Positions 1 through 6,883 of a DNA stretch of 38,693 nucleotides are shown piece after piece (position 1 is the first letter of the stretch; the number at the start of each line of letters is the position of its first letter). The translations under genes and the position numbers were made by a program. This DNA is from Thermoanaerobaculia bacterium (GTDB taxonomy: Bacteria > Acidobacteriota > Thermoanaerobaculia > Thermoanaerobaculales > Sulfomarinibacteraceae): NCBI GenBank assembly GCA_027061805.1, contig JAMOWA010000043.1:1-38693 (forward strand), written 5' to 3'. A model generated the notes under the pieces. The model had not been told where the DNA came from. It saw only the letters and a list, made by a program, of their open reading frames with translations, and ran no database searches.

Positions 1-281
1 GTACCAAGGCGAAGGAAAGCATCCCGACACGGACGACTGGCAATCTCAAGATTGCCGGGGCGTTCTTGCACCGATGACTGGCCATCGGAGCCTTGGCGAC
101 TCGGTCTGGTGGGTTTCGTCTGCCTTAGTAAATCCAGAATTTTTCTGTCTTCTTCCTGATCCAGAAAATCCGTGCAATCCGTGGTTCATTTTCCCGGGTG
201 GGTGGGGGCCGATGCCGCAGGAATCCACCTCGATCCACGACTCTTGCAACAGGCTCACGTTTCACGAACGGTGGGCGGCCG
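1..281. other. Non-coding left edge with small palindromes
   Basis: I see no convincing gene here. The stretch is more AT-rich than the rest, especially around 120-200. It holds a near-perfect palindrome at 39-56 (GGCAATCT, CA, AGATTGCC) and a 6-bp hairpin at 71-88 (CCGATG, 6-nt loop, CATCGG). At 252-280 is a short TTCAC-type motif followed by a GGGCGGC run, resembling the repeat tracts at 7603-7813 and 31231-31283. It lies downstream of the minus-strand fusion gene. No T-tract terminator is evident. Confidence 0.5.
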
Positions 282-3200
282 TCAGCTCGGCTCGCCCTCC
301 GTGGGCTTGACCGGGCCGAGGGTGGGGAGGGTGGGAAGCCCCATCCCGGCCGAGGACCACCCGGCACCATCGCCCTCCCGGCCGGCTCGCAGGACGTTGG
401 CCGGGTAGAAGGGGCACCCCTCCCGGTGGCAGTCCCGGTTGATCCCCGCCTGGTGACACACCAGCTTCTCGTCCGCGGCCAGCCGGATCCCGATGACCTC
501 CTCCGAGAGCTCGGAGGCCGCGAGCAGCGCCTCCCAGCTGTCCCGCTGGCAGCACCGTGCGGCCTCGTACCGGCCGATGCGCTGGAGGACCCGGATCGTG
601 ACATCGTGCAGCTGGTGGCGGCGGTGCCCCTCGTAGGGGTTGGCGCCGAGGATCACCGAGAACGCCGTGGCCACGCCGAGCCCGCCCCCGCAGGCTCCCA
701 GGAAGGCGCAGGCCCCACCCGGCACGGTCTTCCCCCGCTCCACAGCCATGGCCACGTGGCTGTCCTCGAGCTCCAGGCCCGAGGCCCGGGCCACGGAGAC
801 GATGACGGCCGGCACCAGGGCGTGGTACTCCGGCCCGTGGATGGGAATGGCGGGGTGCCGCCGTATCCGGTCGAACAGGACCAGCATGTCGGTCTCCCGC
901 AACGCCGTGCACAACGACGTGATCACCTCGAGGGCATCGCGGCTGTGGCACTCGTCGCAGACGAAGTGTCCCTTGCCGCACCGGGCGCTGGTGGGCAGCG
1001 TCCGCCCGCAGTAGGCACAGGCCATCTCCTCGGCGACGGCCAGGTACTCCAGGGGCTCACCGCACACCATGCAGCCCTCGCGGTCGGTGATGCGGGGCGG
1101 CGGCGCCGGCCGCTCCTCCGCCGGGGACGGCGGCACGAAGCACGCGCAGCCCGCACCCAGGTCCACGTTGGTGACCGCCCCCTCCCCGTCCAGCAGGAAC
1201 ACGGACTCGTCCTCGGGGAAGGGGCCCGGCACCGCAAGCTCCACCGTCGCGCCCCGGGGCACGAGGGTCCCGTCCTCGGTGACCACCGCCGCCCAGGGCC
1301 CGCGGAAGATCACGGACCGCCGCTCGGTCTCCGACGGCCGGTACGCGGCGTAGGTCAGCGAGAAGAAGCGGTACCCCCGGACGGTGCGGTAGGGGAAGCG
1401 CTTGAGGACCCGGATCCCGGAGAACCCGCACTCGGCGAGCAGCGCGAGAAGCTCCTCCTGGCGCATGGCGCCCCCGAGGCACTCGCCCCGGAGCTTCTCG
1501 TTGTAGCGGATCTCCAGGGGGATGGGGCCGTCGCTGACCACGTCGGCGATCACCAGGCGGCCTCCAGGACGCAGCACCCTGCGGATCTCGCCGAAGGTCC
1601 TGCGCTTGTCCACCGACAGGTTGATCACGCAGTTGGAGAGCACCACGTCGGCCGAGGAATCCGCGAGGGGGATCGCCTCCAGCAGCCCCTTCTCGAAGGC
1701 GACGTTGCCGTACCCCAGCTCCGCCTCCACCTTCCGGGCGCCCTCCCGGGCCAGCCGCAGCATCTCGTCCAGCATGTCCACGCCGACCACCCGGCCCGTG
1801 GGGCCGACCCTCTGCGCCGCGATGAAGCACTCCACCCCGGCCCCGCAACCCAGGTCCACCACGGTCTCGCCCTCCACGAGACCGGCGTCCAGCACGGGGC
1901 TGCCGCAGCCGTAGCTGCGGGCGCGGGCGGCCTCGGGGACGTGCTCGAGCGCCTCCTCGCCGTAGCCCACGGGGTTGGCGATGTCCTCGAGCGGCTCCGC
2001 GGCGGCGGAGGCGTAGAACTCCTTGGCCAGGGTGTGGCCGTCCTTGCCGGGCAGCGAGAGCACGCAGTTGGAGTGGGCCAGTCCCACGGCCGCGTCCTCC
2101 TCGCCGCAGACCTCGAGCCGCTCGCCCATGCGTGCACGGAGCGCGGGGAAGGGCACCGCGTCCTCCGGCCCCGCCTCGGAGACCATGAGCCACAGGGCGG
2201 TCCGGTTGTACAGCTCCACCCAGGGGTCGTGGCCCGTGAAGCTCCGGCCCGCCACCCAGCTGTGGTCCACGTCGCCCCCGCCCACGAGGAACCGCAGGGG
2301 GTTCTCCATGGCGGCGGGGTCGTCCACCAGCGTGGCCCTCCGCAGGCGCTCCAGCGCCTCGCCCTCCCGCCACGCCGTCTCGAGCCCGTCGTCCACGTGG
2401 CCCGCGGCCAGCTCCCGCTCGAAGACCAGGGCGGCGGTGGGGTACACGATGCCGTCCGGGCCCACGGCCACCGACTGCCAGCCGGCGTTGGAGAGGTCGA
2501 AACGGGTCCCCGGCAGGGAGAACACCTGGCTCCGGAGGATCTCCACGTTGTCCACCTCGATGCCGGCCCGGGCCGCCGTCTCCGCGGCCGACTTCAGACC
2601 TCCGAACACCCGCTCCACGGGGGGAAGATCGGCCCGGTCCCCCTTGCCCTTGACGAAGTACCAGAGGTAGTGGACCGAGGGCACGCCCAGGCGCGCGGCC
2701 ACCTCCACGGGGTGGGCCATGTGGTCCACGTTGCTCCGGCCAACCGTCATGGCCAGGGAGACGGGGAAGCCCATGGCGAGGAGCTCCTCCACCCGCCGGA
2801 GCAGCCGGTCGTGGGCCCCCTCGCCCCTGTAGCGGTCATGGTCCTCCGGCGGGCCGTCCAGGCTCACCTGGAAGTGGAACCTGTCCCGGGGCAGACGCTC
2901 CAGGACCCCCCTGAGCCGGGGTACGGCCAGGGCGTTGGTCATCAGGACGGTGTGGGTGTCGTCACGGCGGGCCAGCCGGTCCAGCAGCTCCGGCAGGCCG
3001 GGATGGATCAGGGGCTCGCCACCCGTCAGGTAGAAGATCCGGCACCCCAGGTCCTCCGCCTCGTCCACCACGCGGAGCAGCCTCGCGGTGTCGAGCTCCA
3101 GGGAGGCCTCGGGGGACGACGCGAAGAGGCAGTGGGTGCAGGCCAGGTTGCACCGGTTCGTCACGTGGAGCCAGCACTCGCGGAGGGCCTCCAGCTTCAG

Positions 3201-3497
3201 CCGCCCGGCACGGCCCCCGTAGGGCTCGGGCTCGACCCGGGGGAACCTCGCCAGGAACAGGTCCACCTGGGCCCGGGCGGCCTCCTCCGGAAGGCCGGCG
3301 TCCCTGGCGAGGGCCCGCACCGCAGCAGCGGGATCGCCCGATCGCCCGAGCCCGGTGAGCACGAGGTCGCCGCGGCGGTTGGGAACCACCCAGTGTGGGC
3401 CCTCCGGGTGCACCCACACCGCGGTGCCCTCCCACTCGAGCCTGCACCATCCACGGACCGGGGAGCCGTTCGCTCCCCCTGAAGGGGTCGATACCAT
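282..3497 (-). CDS. PqqD-like / radical SAM / ArsM-like methyltransferase / DUF5714-like fusion protein
   Basis: This 1071-residue cytoplasmic protein appears to join four modules. Residues about 20-85 resemble a PqqD-type peptide-recognition fold (inferred from pattern only). Residues about 108-300 are a radical SAM domain with the cluster motif C116-x3-C120-x2-C123 and TGGEP at 158-162. Residues about 338-415 look like a SPASM domain that has lost its cysteines (GPDGIVYPT, then GGG at 406-408). Residues about 505-720 are a class I methyltransferase with motif I VDLGCGAG (547-554). C531, C623 and C673 sit in the contexts YGCGSP, SNCVINL and GECLGGA that carry the three conserved cysteines of arsenite methyltransferases (ArsM). 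Residues about 805-1035 are DUF5714-like, with CxxC pairs 809/812 and 827/830, C840/C847/C850, and a later C930/C936/C982/C983 group. Substrate is unknown; metalloid or thiol chemistry is a guess. A GGAGG lies 11 nt before the ATG, longer than usual here. It follows radC with a 67-bp gap and has its own candidate promoter. Confidence 0.85.
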   Translation of the reverse strand: MVSTPSGGANGSPVRGWCRLEWEGTAVWVHPEGPHWVVPNRRGDLVLTGLGRSGDPAAAVRALARDAGLPEEAARAQVDLFLARFPRVEPEPYGGRAGRLKLEALRECWLHVTNRCNLACTHCLFASSPEASLELDTARLLRVVDEAEDLGCRIFYLTGGEPLIHPGLPELLDRLARRDDTHTVLMTNALAVPRLRGVLERLPRDRFHFQVSLDGPPEDHDRYRGEGAHDRLLRRVEELLAMGFPVSLAMTVGRSNVDHMAHPVEVAARLGVPSVHYLWYFVKGKGDRADLPPVERVFGGLKSAAETAARAGIEVDNVEILRSQVFSLPGTRFDLSNAGWQSVAVGPDGIVYPTAALVFERELAAGHVDDGLETAWREGEALERLRRATLVDDPAAMENPLRFLVGGGDVDHSWVAGRSFTGHDPWVELYNRTALWLMVSEAGPEDAVPFPALRARMGERLEVCGEEDAAVGLAHSNCVLSLPGKDGHTLAKEFYASAAAEPLEDIANPVGYGEEALEHVPEAARARSYGCGSPVLDAGLVEGETVVDLGCGAGVECFIAAQRVGPTGRVVGVDMLDEMLRLAREGARKVEAELGYGNVAFEKGLLEAIPLADSSADVVLSNCVINLSVDKRRTFGEIRRVLRPGGRLVIADVVSDGPIPLEIRYNEKLRGECLGGAMRQEELLALLAECGFSGIRVLKRFPYRTVRGYRFFSLTYAAYRPSETERRSVIFRGPWAAVVTEDGTLVPRGATVELAVPGPFPEDESVFLLDGEGAVTNVDLGAGCACFVPPSPAEERPAPPPRITDREGCMVCGEPLEYLAVAEEMACAYCGRTLPTSARCGKGHFVCDECHSRDALEVITSLCTALRETDMLVLFDRIRRHPAIPIHGPEYHALVPAVIVSVARASGLELEDSHVAMAVERGKTVPGGACAFLGACGGGLGVATAFSVILGANPYEGHRRHQLHDVTIRVLQRIGRYEAARCCQRDSWEALLAASELSEEVIGIRLAADEKLVCHQAGINRDCHREGCPFYPANVLRAGREGDGAGWSSAGMGLPTLPTLGPVKPTEGEPS

Positions 3498-3527
3498 GCG
3501 CCTGGTCTCCTCCCTCCCCCGGAGCCG

Positions 3528-3556
3528 ATGCTACCCGCGCCACCTCCTTGATGCAA
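3528..3556 (-). promoter_or_regulatory. Candidate sigma-70 promoter for the radical SAM fusion gene
   Basis: On the minus strand TTGCAT (3556-3551), a 17-bp spacer and TAGCAT (3533-3528) lie in the short gap between radC and the fusion gene. The match is partial (TTG of the -35; 4 of 6 in the -10). Read-through from radC is equally possible. Confidence 0.4.
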
Positions 3557-3564
3557 AGCCCTCA

Positions 3565-4257
3565 TCAGGGGGAGAACACCGCCGGGTGGGATGCCCTGAG
3601 CGAGAGCCAGCGTCCCCCGGCCACGATCAGGTGGTCCAGGACGTCCACACCCACCACTCCACCCCCTTGTACCAGGCGCCGCGTCAGCTCCAGGTCATCG
3701 GCGCTGGGGTCGAGGATGCCCGTGGGGTGGTTGTGGAAGAGCAGCAGGCCCGAGGCCCCGTCCAGGAGGGCCAGCCGGAAGAGCTCCGCCGCGTCCACCG
3801 GGGCCGTGCGGCGGGTCCCCGCCGAGAGCTCATGAAGACGGATCAGGCCGTGGCGACCGTCCAGGGTCAGGAAGCCGAAGACCTCCCTGGGCCGGTCCCT
3901 CAGGTGCGCCACCAGGAAGCTGCCGGCCACCTCCGGGCGGTCCAGCCTGCGGGCGGCCCGGAGCTCCGCAGCCGCAAGCCGCCGCGCCAGCTCCACCGCA
4001 GCCGTGAGGCCGGCCGCCTTGGCGGGGCCGACACCCTTGCGCCTCGCCAGGGCGGCCGGTTCCAGGCGGGCCAGCCCGGCGAGTCCGCCACACCCGGCGA
4101 GCAGCTCCGTGGCCAGCCCCACGGCGCCCACGCCGCGGTGGCCCGTGCGAAGCAGCACCGCCAGGAGCTCCGCATCGGTGAGCACACGGGCACCGTGCTC
4201 GAGAAGGCGCTCCCGGGGCCGCTGCGAGGGATCCATGTGCCGGATGCACATGTCCAT
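3565..4257 (-). CDS. radC: RadC-family JAB/MPN domain protein
   Basis: This 230-residue protein is an ordinary-length RadC (YsxA/RadC family). Residues 8-100 form the N-terminal UPF0758 helix-hairpin-helix part, including RRKGVGPAKA. Residues 105-230 are the JAB1/MPN metalloprotease-like domain with a complete JAMM motif: H175-N-H177, seven residues, S185 and D188. The family was first linked to DNA repair, but its biochemical role is not settled. A longer frame reaches 4422, but the ATG at 4257 has a GGGGAGG ribosome site 4-5 nt upstream and begins where homologous RadC proteins begin, so I chose it. It is divergent from the PerR-type gene, with the fusion gene downstream on the same strand. 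Confidence 0.92.
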   Translation of the reverse strand: MDMCIRHMDPSQRPRERLLEHGARVLTDAELLAVLLRTGHRGVGAVGLATELLAGCGGLAGLARLEPAALARRKGVGPAKAAGLTAAVELARRLAAAELRAARRLDRPEVAGSFLVAHLRDRPREVFGFLTLDGRHGLIRLHELSAGTRRTAPVDAAELFRLALLDGASGLLLFHNHPTGILDPSADDLELTRRLVQGGGVVGVDVLDHLIVAGGRWLSLRASHPAVFSP

Positions 4258-4288
4258 GGTTCCTCCCCGCAGCGTGGATGGTGGATCC

Positions 4289-4297
4289 ATCATAGCA
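4289..4297 (-). promoter_or_regulatory. Extended -10 promoter for radC
   Basis: The minus strand reads TGCTATGAT, an extended -10 (TGn plus TATGAT), 31 nt before the radC ATG. No good -35 is visible, as is usual for extended -10 promoters. Confidence 0.55.
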
Positions 4298-4343
4298 GGC
4301 TCCGCCACCCGCCGGCCCGGTGACGAGGATATTGCTCCTTTCG

Positions 4344-4355
4344 TATTCAGGAATA
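4344..4355. promoter_or_regulatory. Inverted repeat TATTC-AG-GAATA, possible operator
   Basis: A perfect 5-bp inverted repeat with a 2-bp spacer sits directly upstream of the PerR-type gene's promoter, in the shared divergent region. AT-rich dyads are typical Fur/PerR-family operators, so autoregulation is plausible. It does not match the classic 15-bp PerR box closely. Confidence 0.35.
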
Positions 4356-4359
4356 ACTC

Positions 4360-4388
4360 TCGACAAGTGTGACGATGTGTGGAATAAT
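4360..4388 (+). promoter_or_regulatory. Sigma-70 promoter of the PerR-type regulator
   Basis: TCGACA (4360-4365), a 17-bp spacer and AATAAT (4383-4388) match the -35 and -10 consensus at 5 of 6 each. Predicted transcription starts near 4395, giving a leader of about 30 nt with GGAGG at 4415-4419. Confidence 0.7.
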
Positions 4389-4424
4389 ACTCACCAGCCT
4401 GGAAGACACCTCCTGGAGGCACTC

Positions 4425-4832
4425 ATGGTACGGAAGGTTCGGACAAGGGAAACCCGGCAGAGGCGGCTGGTTCTCGAGACCCTTCGGGCCACCAAGACCC
4501 ATCCCACCGCAGAGTGGATCTTCGAGCATGTCCGGGAGAGGATGCCGAGCATCTCCCTTGGAACGGTCTACCGGAACCTGAATGTCCTCCGGGACGAGGG
4601 CCTCGTCCGGGAGCTCCGGGTCAATGGCAGGACGGCCCACTGGGACGCCGACCTCTCGCCCCACGCCCACTTCGTGTGCGCAACGTGCGGCGTGATTCGC
4701 GACGTGGAGGGGGTTCCTCCCCTGGACTGGAGGGGGCTGAAGGACCTCGTGGGCTGCGAGGTGCACCACCAGCGTATCGACTTCCACGGCGAGTGTCCGT
4801 CGTGCCTGCGGCAGCAGGAACCCTCGAACTGA
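4425..4832 (+). CDS. perR: Fur-family regulator, PerR type
   Basis: This is a 135-residue winged-helix metalloregulator. Residues 1-70 form the DNA-binding domain (HPTAEWIF, then SLGTVYRNL); residues 75-135 form the dimerisation and metal domain. Structural zinc cysteines are C85/C88 and C124/C127. Compared with Bacillus subtilis PerR, the regulatory-metal ligands H37, D85, H91, H93 and D104 fall at H26, D74, H80, H82 and D93, a constant offset of 11, so the full peroxide-sensing set is present. This supports PerR over Fur, although no peroxidase gene is nearby to confirm the regulon. The ATG at 4425 was chosen over an upstream in-frame start because GGAGG ends 5 nt before it and the promoter lies just upstream. 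A DUF2905 gene follows after 48 bp, probably co-transcribed. Confidence 0.9.
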   Translation: MVRKVRTRETRQRRLVLETLRATKTHPTAEWIFEHVRERMPSISLGTVYRNLNVLRDEGLVRELRVNGRTAHWDADLSPHAHFVCATCGVIRDVEGVPPLDWRGLKDLVGCEVHHQRIDFHGECPSCLRQQEPSN

Positions 4833-4880
4833 GGAGATGGTGGCGCCGGACCCCGTTCCGGCGCTGACCATCACTGGACC

Positions 4881-5105
4881 ATGGAACCCCACGGCACACT
4901 GGGCAAGGCGCTTCTCGTGGCGGGAGCGGTACTCTGTCTCACCGGGCTCGCGATCCTTCTGCTCCCCCGGGCGTTTCCCCTGGGTCGCCTTCCCGGAGAC
5001 CTGGTCTTCAGGGGGCGCGGTGTCACGGTCTTCGTTCCCCTGGCCACGAGCCTGCTGCTCTCTGTGCTCCTGACGCTGCTTCTCAACCTCTTCTTCAGGA
5101 GGTGA
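4881..5105 (+). CDS. DUF2905-family small membrane protein
   Basis: This 74-residue protein has two predicted transmembrane helices (about 8-30 and 48-70) joined by a loop with the motif GRLPGDLVFRGRG. That layout and motif are those of DUF2905, a short bacterial inner-membrane family of unknown function. The N-terminus is short, so both ends probably face the same side of the membrane. It follows the PerR-type gene by 48 bp on the same strand. Its last 11 bp overlap tail-to-tail with the end of the small NifU-type gene on the other strand, so the two transcripts are antisense at their 3' ends. No clear terminator separates them. Confidence 0.8.
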   Translation: MEPHGTLGKALLVAGAVLCLTGLAILLLPRAFPLGRLPGDLVFRGRGVTVFVPLATSLLLSVLLTLLLNLFFRR

Positions 5106-5349
5106 CGCTCACCACGCGCTCGATCTCGGGAGCGAACAGCCTGACCCGCTCCTCCACGAAATCAACGAGCGTGCTGGAGGCCATCGGGCAGCCGTCACAC
5201 GCACCCAGGAGCCGGACCCGGACCTCCCGGCCCACCACCTCCACGAGCTCCACCCCGCCCCCGTCGGCCTCCAGCGCGGGCCGTACCTCGTCCAGGGCCA
5301 TGAGGATCCTGGCCTCCAGGGGCAGATCGGCGGCCACCCACGCCGTCAT
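5095..5349 (-). CDS. Small NifU C-terminal-domain protein (Fe-S carrier)
   Basis: This 84-residue protein is essentially a stand-alone NifU C-terminal domain, residues about 12-82. It has the conserved LEADGGGVELVEV stretch and the cluster-binding pair C51-x2-C54 in GACDGCPMAS. Such proteins bind a [4Fe-4S] cluster at a dimer interface and pass it to client proteins. The ATG at 5349 is preceded by a GAGGTG ribosome site. A longer frame extends upstream but carries no recognisable protein. The gene is divergent from the ECF sigma gene and overlaps the DUF2905 gene by 11 bp at its 3' end. The window also encodes NfuA, a second NifU-domain protein. Confidence 0.85.
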   Translation of the reverse strand: MTAWVAADLPLEARILMALDEVRPALEADGGGVELVEVVGREVRVRLLGACDGCPMASSTLVDFVEERVRLFAPEIERVVSVTS

Positions 5350-5507
5350 GGGGTCCACCTCAACCCGGGGGCTGTCCGGTAGTCCACGATCACGCCTTCG
5401 TCTCCCCGGACCCCGCCTCGCCTGTATGATGTGGGGGGGGTCCTCACACCGAAACCGGCCGGACCGGCCGGCTATTCCACCGGGAGGAACCGCGGCGCCC
5501 CTGTGAT

Positions 5508-5535
5508 GGGAACTTTTCTCCCGCCGCTGCGTTTC
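5508..5535 (+). promoter_or_regulatory. ECF-type promoter, probably autoregulated
   Basis: GGGAACTTTT (5508-5517) contains the ECF -35 core GGAAC. It is followed after a 16-bp spacer by CGTTTC (5530-5535), which fits ECF -10 elements. The predicted start is about 10 nt before the sigma factor ATG. Position and spacing suggest the sigma factor transcribes its own operon. Confidence 0.6.
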
Positions 5536-5552
5536 CCAGAACGAGGACGAAG

Positions 5553-6143
5553 ATGGACGATCTCGAGACCACCGTGGAACGCTGCCGGACCGGGGACGAC
5601 GAGGCCTGGTCGGCGCTGGTGAGCGCCACCATGGGTTCCATCTACCGCCTCTGCGCCTCGTTCGCCCCCTCGGCCGCCCAGGCCGAGGAGCTCGCACAGG
5701 ACGTGTACCTCAAGATCTGGGAAAACCTGGAACAGTACAGGGCCGGATCCAACTTCATGGCGTGGGCCTACCGGGTTGCCAGGAACCTGCTCATCGATGC
5801 CCACCGGCGGGGACGTCACGAACGGAACGCCGCATGGCTCGACCCCGAGGTGCTGGAACGCCTCCCGGGCTCCGACGACCCCCACCACCAGACGGAGCGG
5901 CGGGAGCGCCTCCGCCTGGTCGCCCAGGGCCTGGCCCAGATCGAGGAGGACCTGGCCCGCCTGGTCCTGCTCCGGGACTTCGCGGGCCTGAGCTACCAGG
6001 AGATGGCGGAGGGCCTGAACCTTCCGCTGGGAACCGTGAAATCCCGCCTGAACCGGGCGCGCCTCGAGCTGGCCACGGCCGTCCAGAGGCGCCTGAAGAT
6101 CCGCCCGGTCCCGGCCGGAACCGCCTCCGGAGAGGTCTCATGA
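5553..6143 (+). CDS. ECF RNA polymerase sigma factor
   Basis: This is a 196-residue sigma-70 family factor of ECF type. Region 2 spans about residues 25-92, with EELAQDVYLKIWENL and the promoter-melting segment FMAWAYRVARNLLIDAHRR. A short linker leads to region 4 at about 130-178, with the helix-turn-helix LSYQEMAEGLNLPLGTVKSRL. It directs RNA polymerase to stress-type promoters when released from its anti-sigma factor. Its stop overlaps the ATG of the anti-sigma gene (ATGA, 6140-6143), and a third membrane-protein gene follows in the same way. A weak GAGGA site precedes the ATG. What it responds to cannot be read from the sequence. Confidence 0.92.
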   Translation: MDDLETTVERCRTGDDEAWSALVSATMGSIYRLCASFAPSAAQAEELAQDVYLKIWENLEQYRAGSNFMAWAYRVARNLLIDAHRRGRHERNAAWLDPEVLERLPGSDDPHHQTERRERLRLVAQGLAQIEEDLARLVLLRDFAGLSYQEMAEGLNLPLGTVKSRLNRARLELATAVQRRLKIRPVPAGTASGEVS

Positions 6144-6883
6144 ACCGGTGTGACGAGATCCGCGAGCTCCTTCCCGCCTTCGTGGAAGGCGAGCTGGAGC
6201 CCCGGGACACCGGCACGGTGACGGCCCATCTCGAGGAGTGTGCCGCCTGCCGGGAGACCGAGGAGGCGCTCCGCCTGATCGCCGCAGCAGGAGCGGGGCT
6301 CCAGGCGGTCACCCCACCGGAGCACCTCACCGGCATGATCACGGCAACGCCCTGCGCCCGGTGGCTGGGGCTGCTGCACGGCGCCGTGGATCGCGACCTC
6401 GAACCCGAGGTCCTGGCGAGGCTCCTCGGACACCTGGAGAGCTGCGAGGGATGCCGGCGGGCCTGGGACGACCTGACGCTGATCCACCAGGTGGCGAAGG
6501 CTCTCGTTCCGCCCCCGGGCCTGGAGCACCGGTGCCGCAACATCACCGGCCTGCCGCAGCGGGAGGCCCGGATCTTCGGGTTCCGGACCGCCACGGCCGC
6601 GGCCTACCTGCTGGCCGTCCTGACCACGCTCCTGCTGGGCAACCCCGTGACGCTGGCGCGCCACGAGTCCGGCATCGTCCACCAGGCGAGGAGCGTGGTC
6701 CGCGAGACCGTCTCCACCGTGACCGACGAGAGCCGTGGCGAGCTCCGCCTGATGCTGTGGCGCACCTGGCAGTGGGGCAGGCAGCAGGCCGAGGTGCTCC
6801 GGGAGCTCGTCGCCGGCCCCGAGAACGACACCACCCCGGCACCCGAGGAGGTGCCGGACCAGGACCAAGGAGGACGCGAATGA
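6140..6883 (+). CDS. Membrane anti-sigma factor with two zinc-finger (zf-HC2) domains
   Basis: This 247-residue protein carries two putative zinc-binding anti-sigma modules in tandem. The first uses C4, H30, C34 and C37; the second uses C72, H98, C102 and C105. Both show the H-x3-C-x2-C signature of the ZAS family. A single transmembrane helix lies at about 150-168, leaving a C-terminal part of about 80 residues outside, ending in an acidic proline-rich tail. It should bind and inhibit the sigma factor encoded just upstream, with which it shares an ATGA overlap. Most zf-HC2 anti-sigmas have one finger. It overlaps the next gene by ATGA as well. Confidence 0.88.
   Translation: MNRCDEIRELLPAFVEGELEPRDTGTVTAHLEECAACRETEEALRLIAAAGAGLQAVTPPEHLTGMITATPCARWLGLLHGAVDRDLEPEVLARLLGHLESCEGCRRAWDDLTLIHQVAKALVPPPGLEHRCRNITGLPQREARIFGFRTATAAAYLLAVLTTLLLGNPVTLARHESGIVHQARSVVRETVSTVTDESRGELRLMLWRTWQWGRQQAEVLRELVAGPENDTTPAPEEVPDQDQGGRE

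Noticed and set aside
198-3482. 1094-codon plus-strand open frame antisense to the radical SAM fusion gene
   Set aside because: Its product is histidine/proline/glycine-rich with no domain pattern. It is the antisense shadow of a GC-rich gene that shows real motifs on the minus strand.
4258-4422. Upstream extension of radC to 4422
   Set aside because: It would overlap the divergent promoter region. The ATG at 4257 has a strong ribosome site and matches RadC family starts.
5425-5430. TATGAT as a housekeeping promoter for the ECF sigma gene
   Set aside because: No -35 partner, and it is over 120 bp upstream; the ECF-type promoter at 5508-5535 is a better explanation.
5455-5471. CCGGCCGG tandem palindrome as a terminator
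   Set aside because: No T-tract on either strand, and it lies between two divergent gene starts where no terminator is expected.
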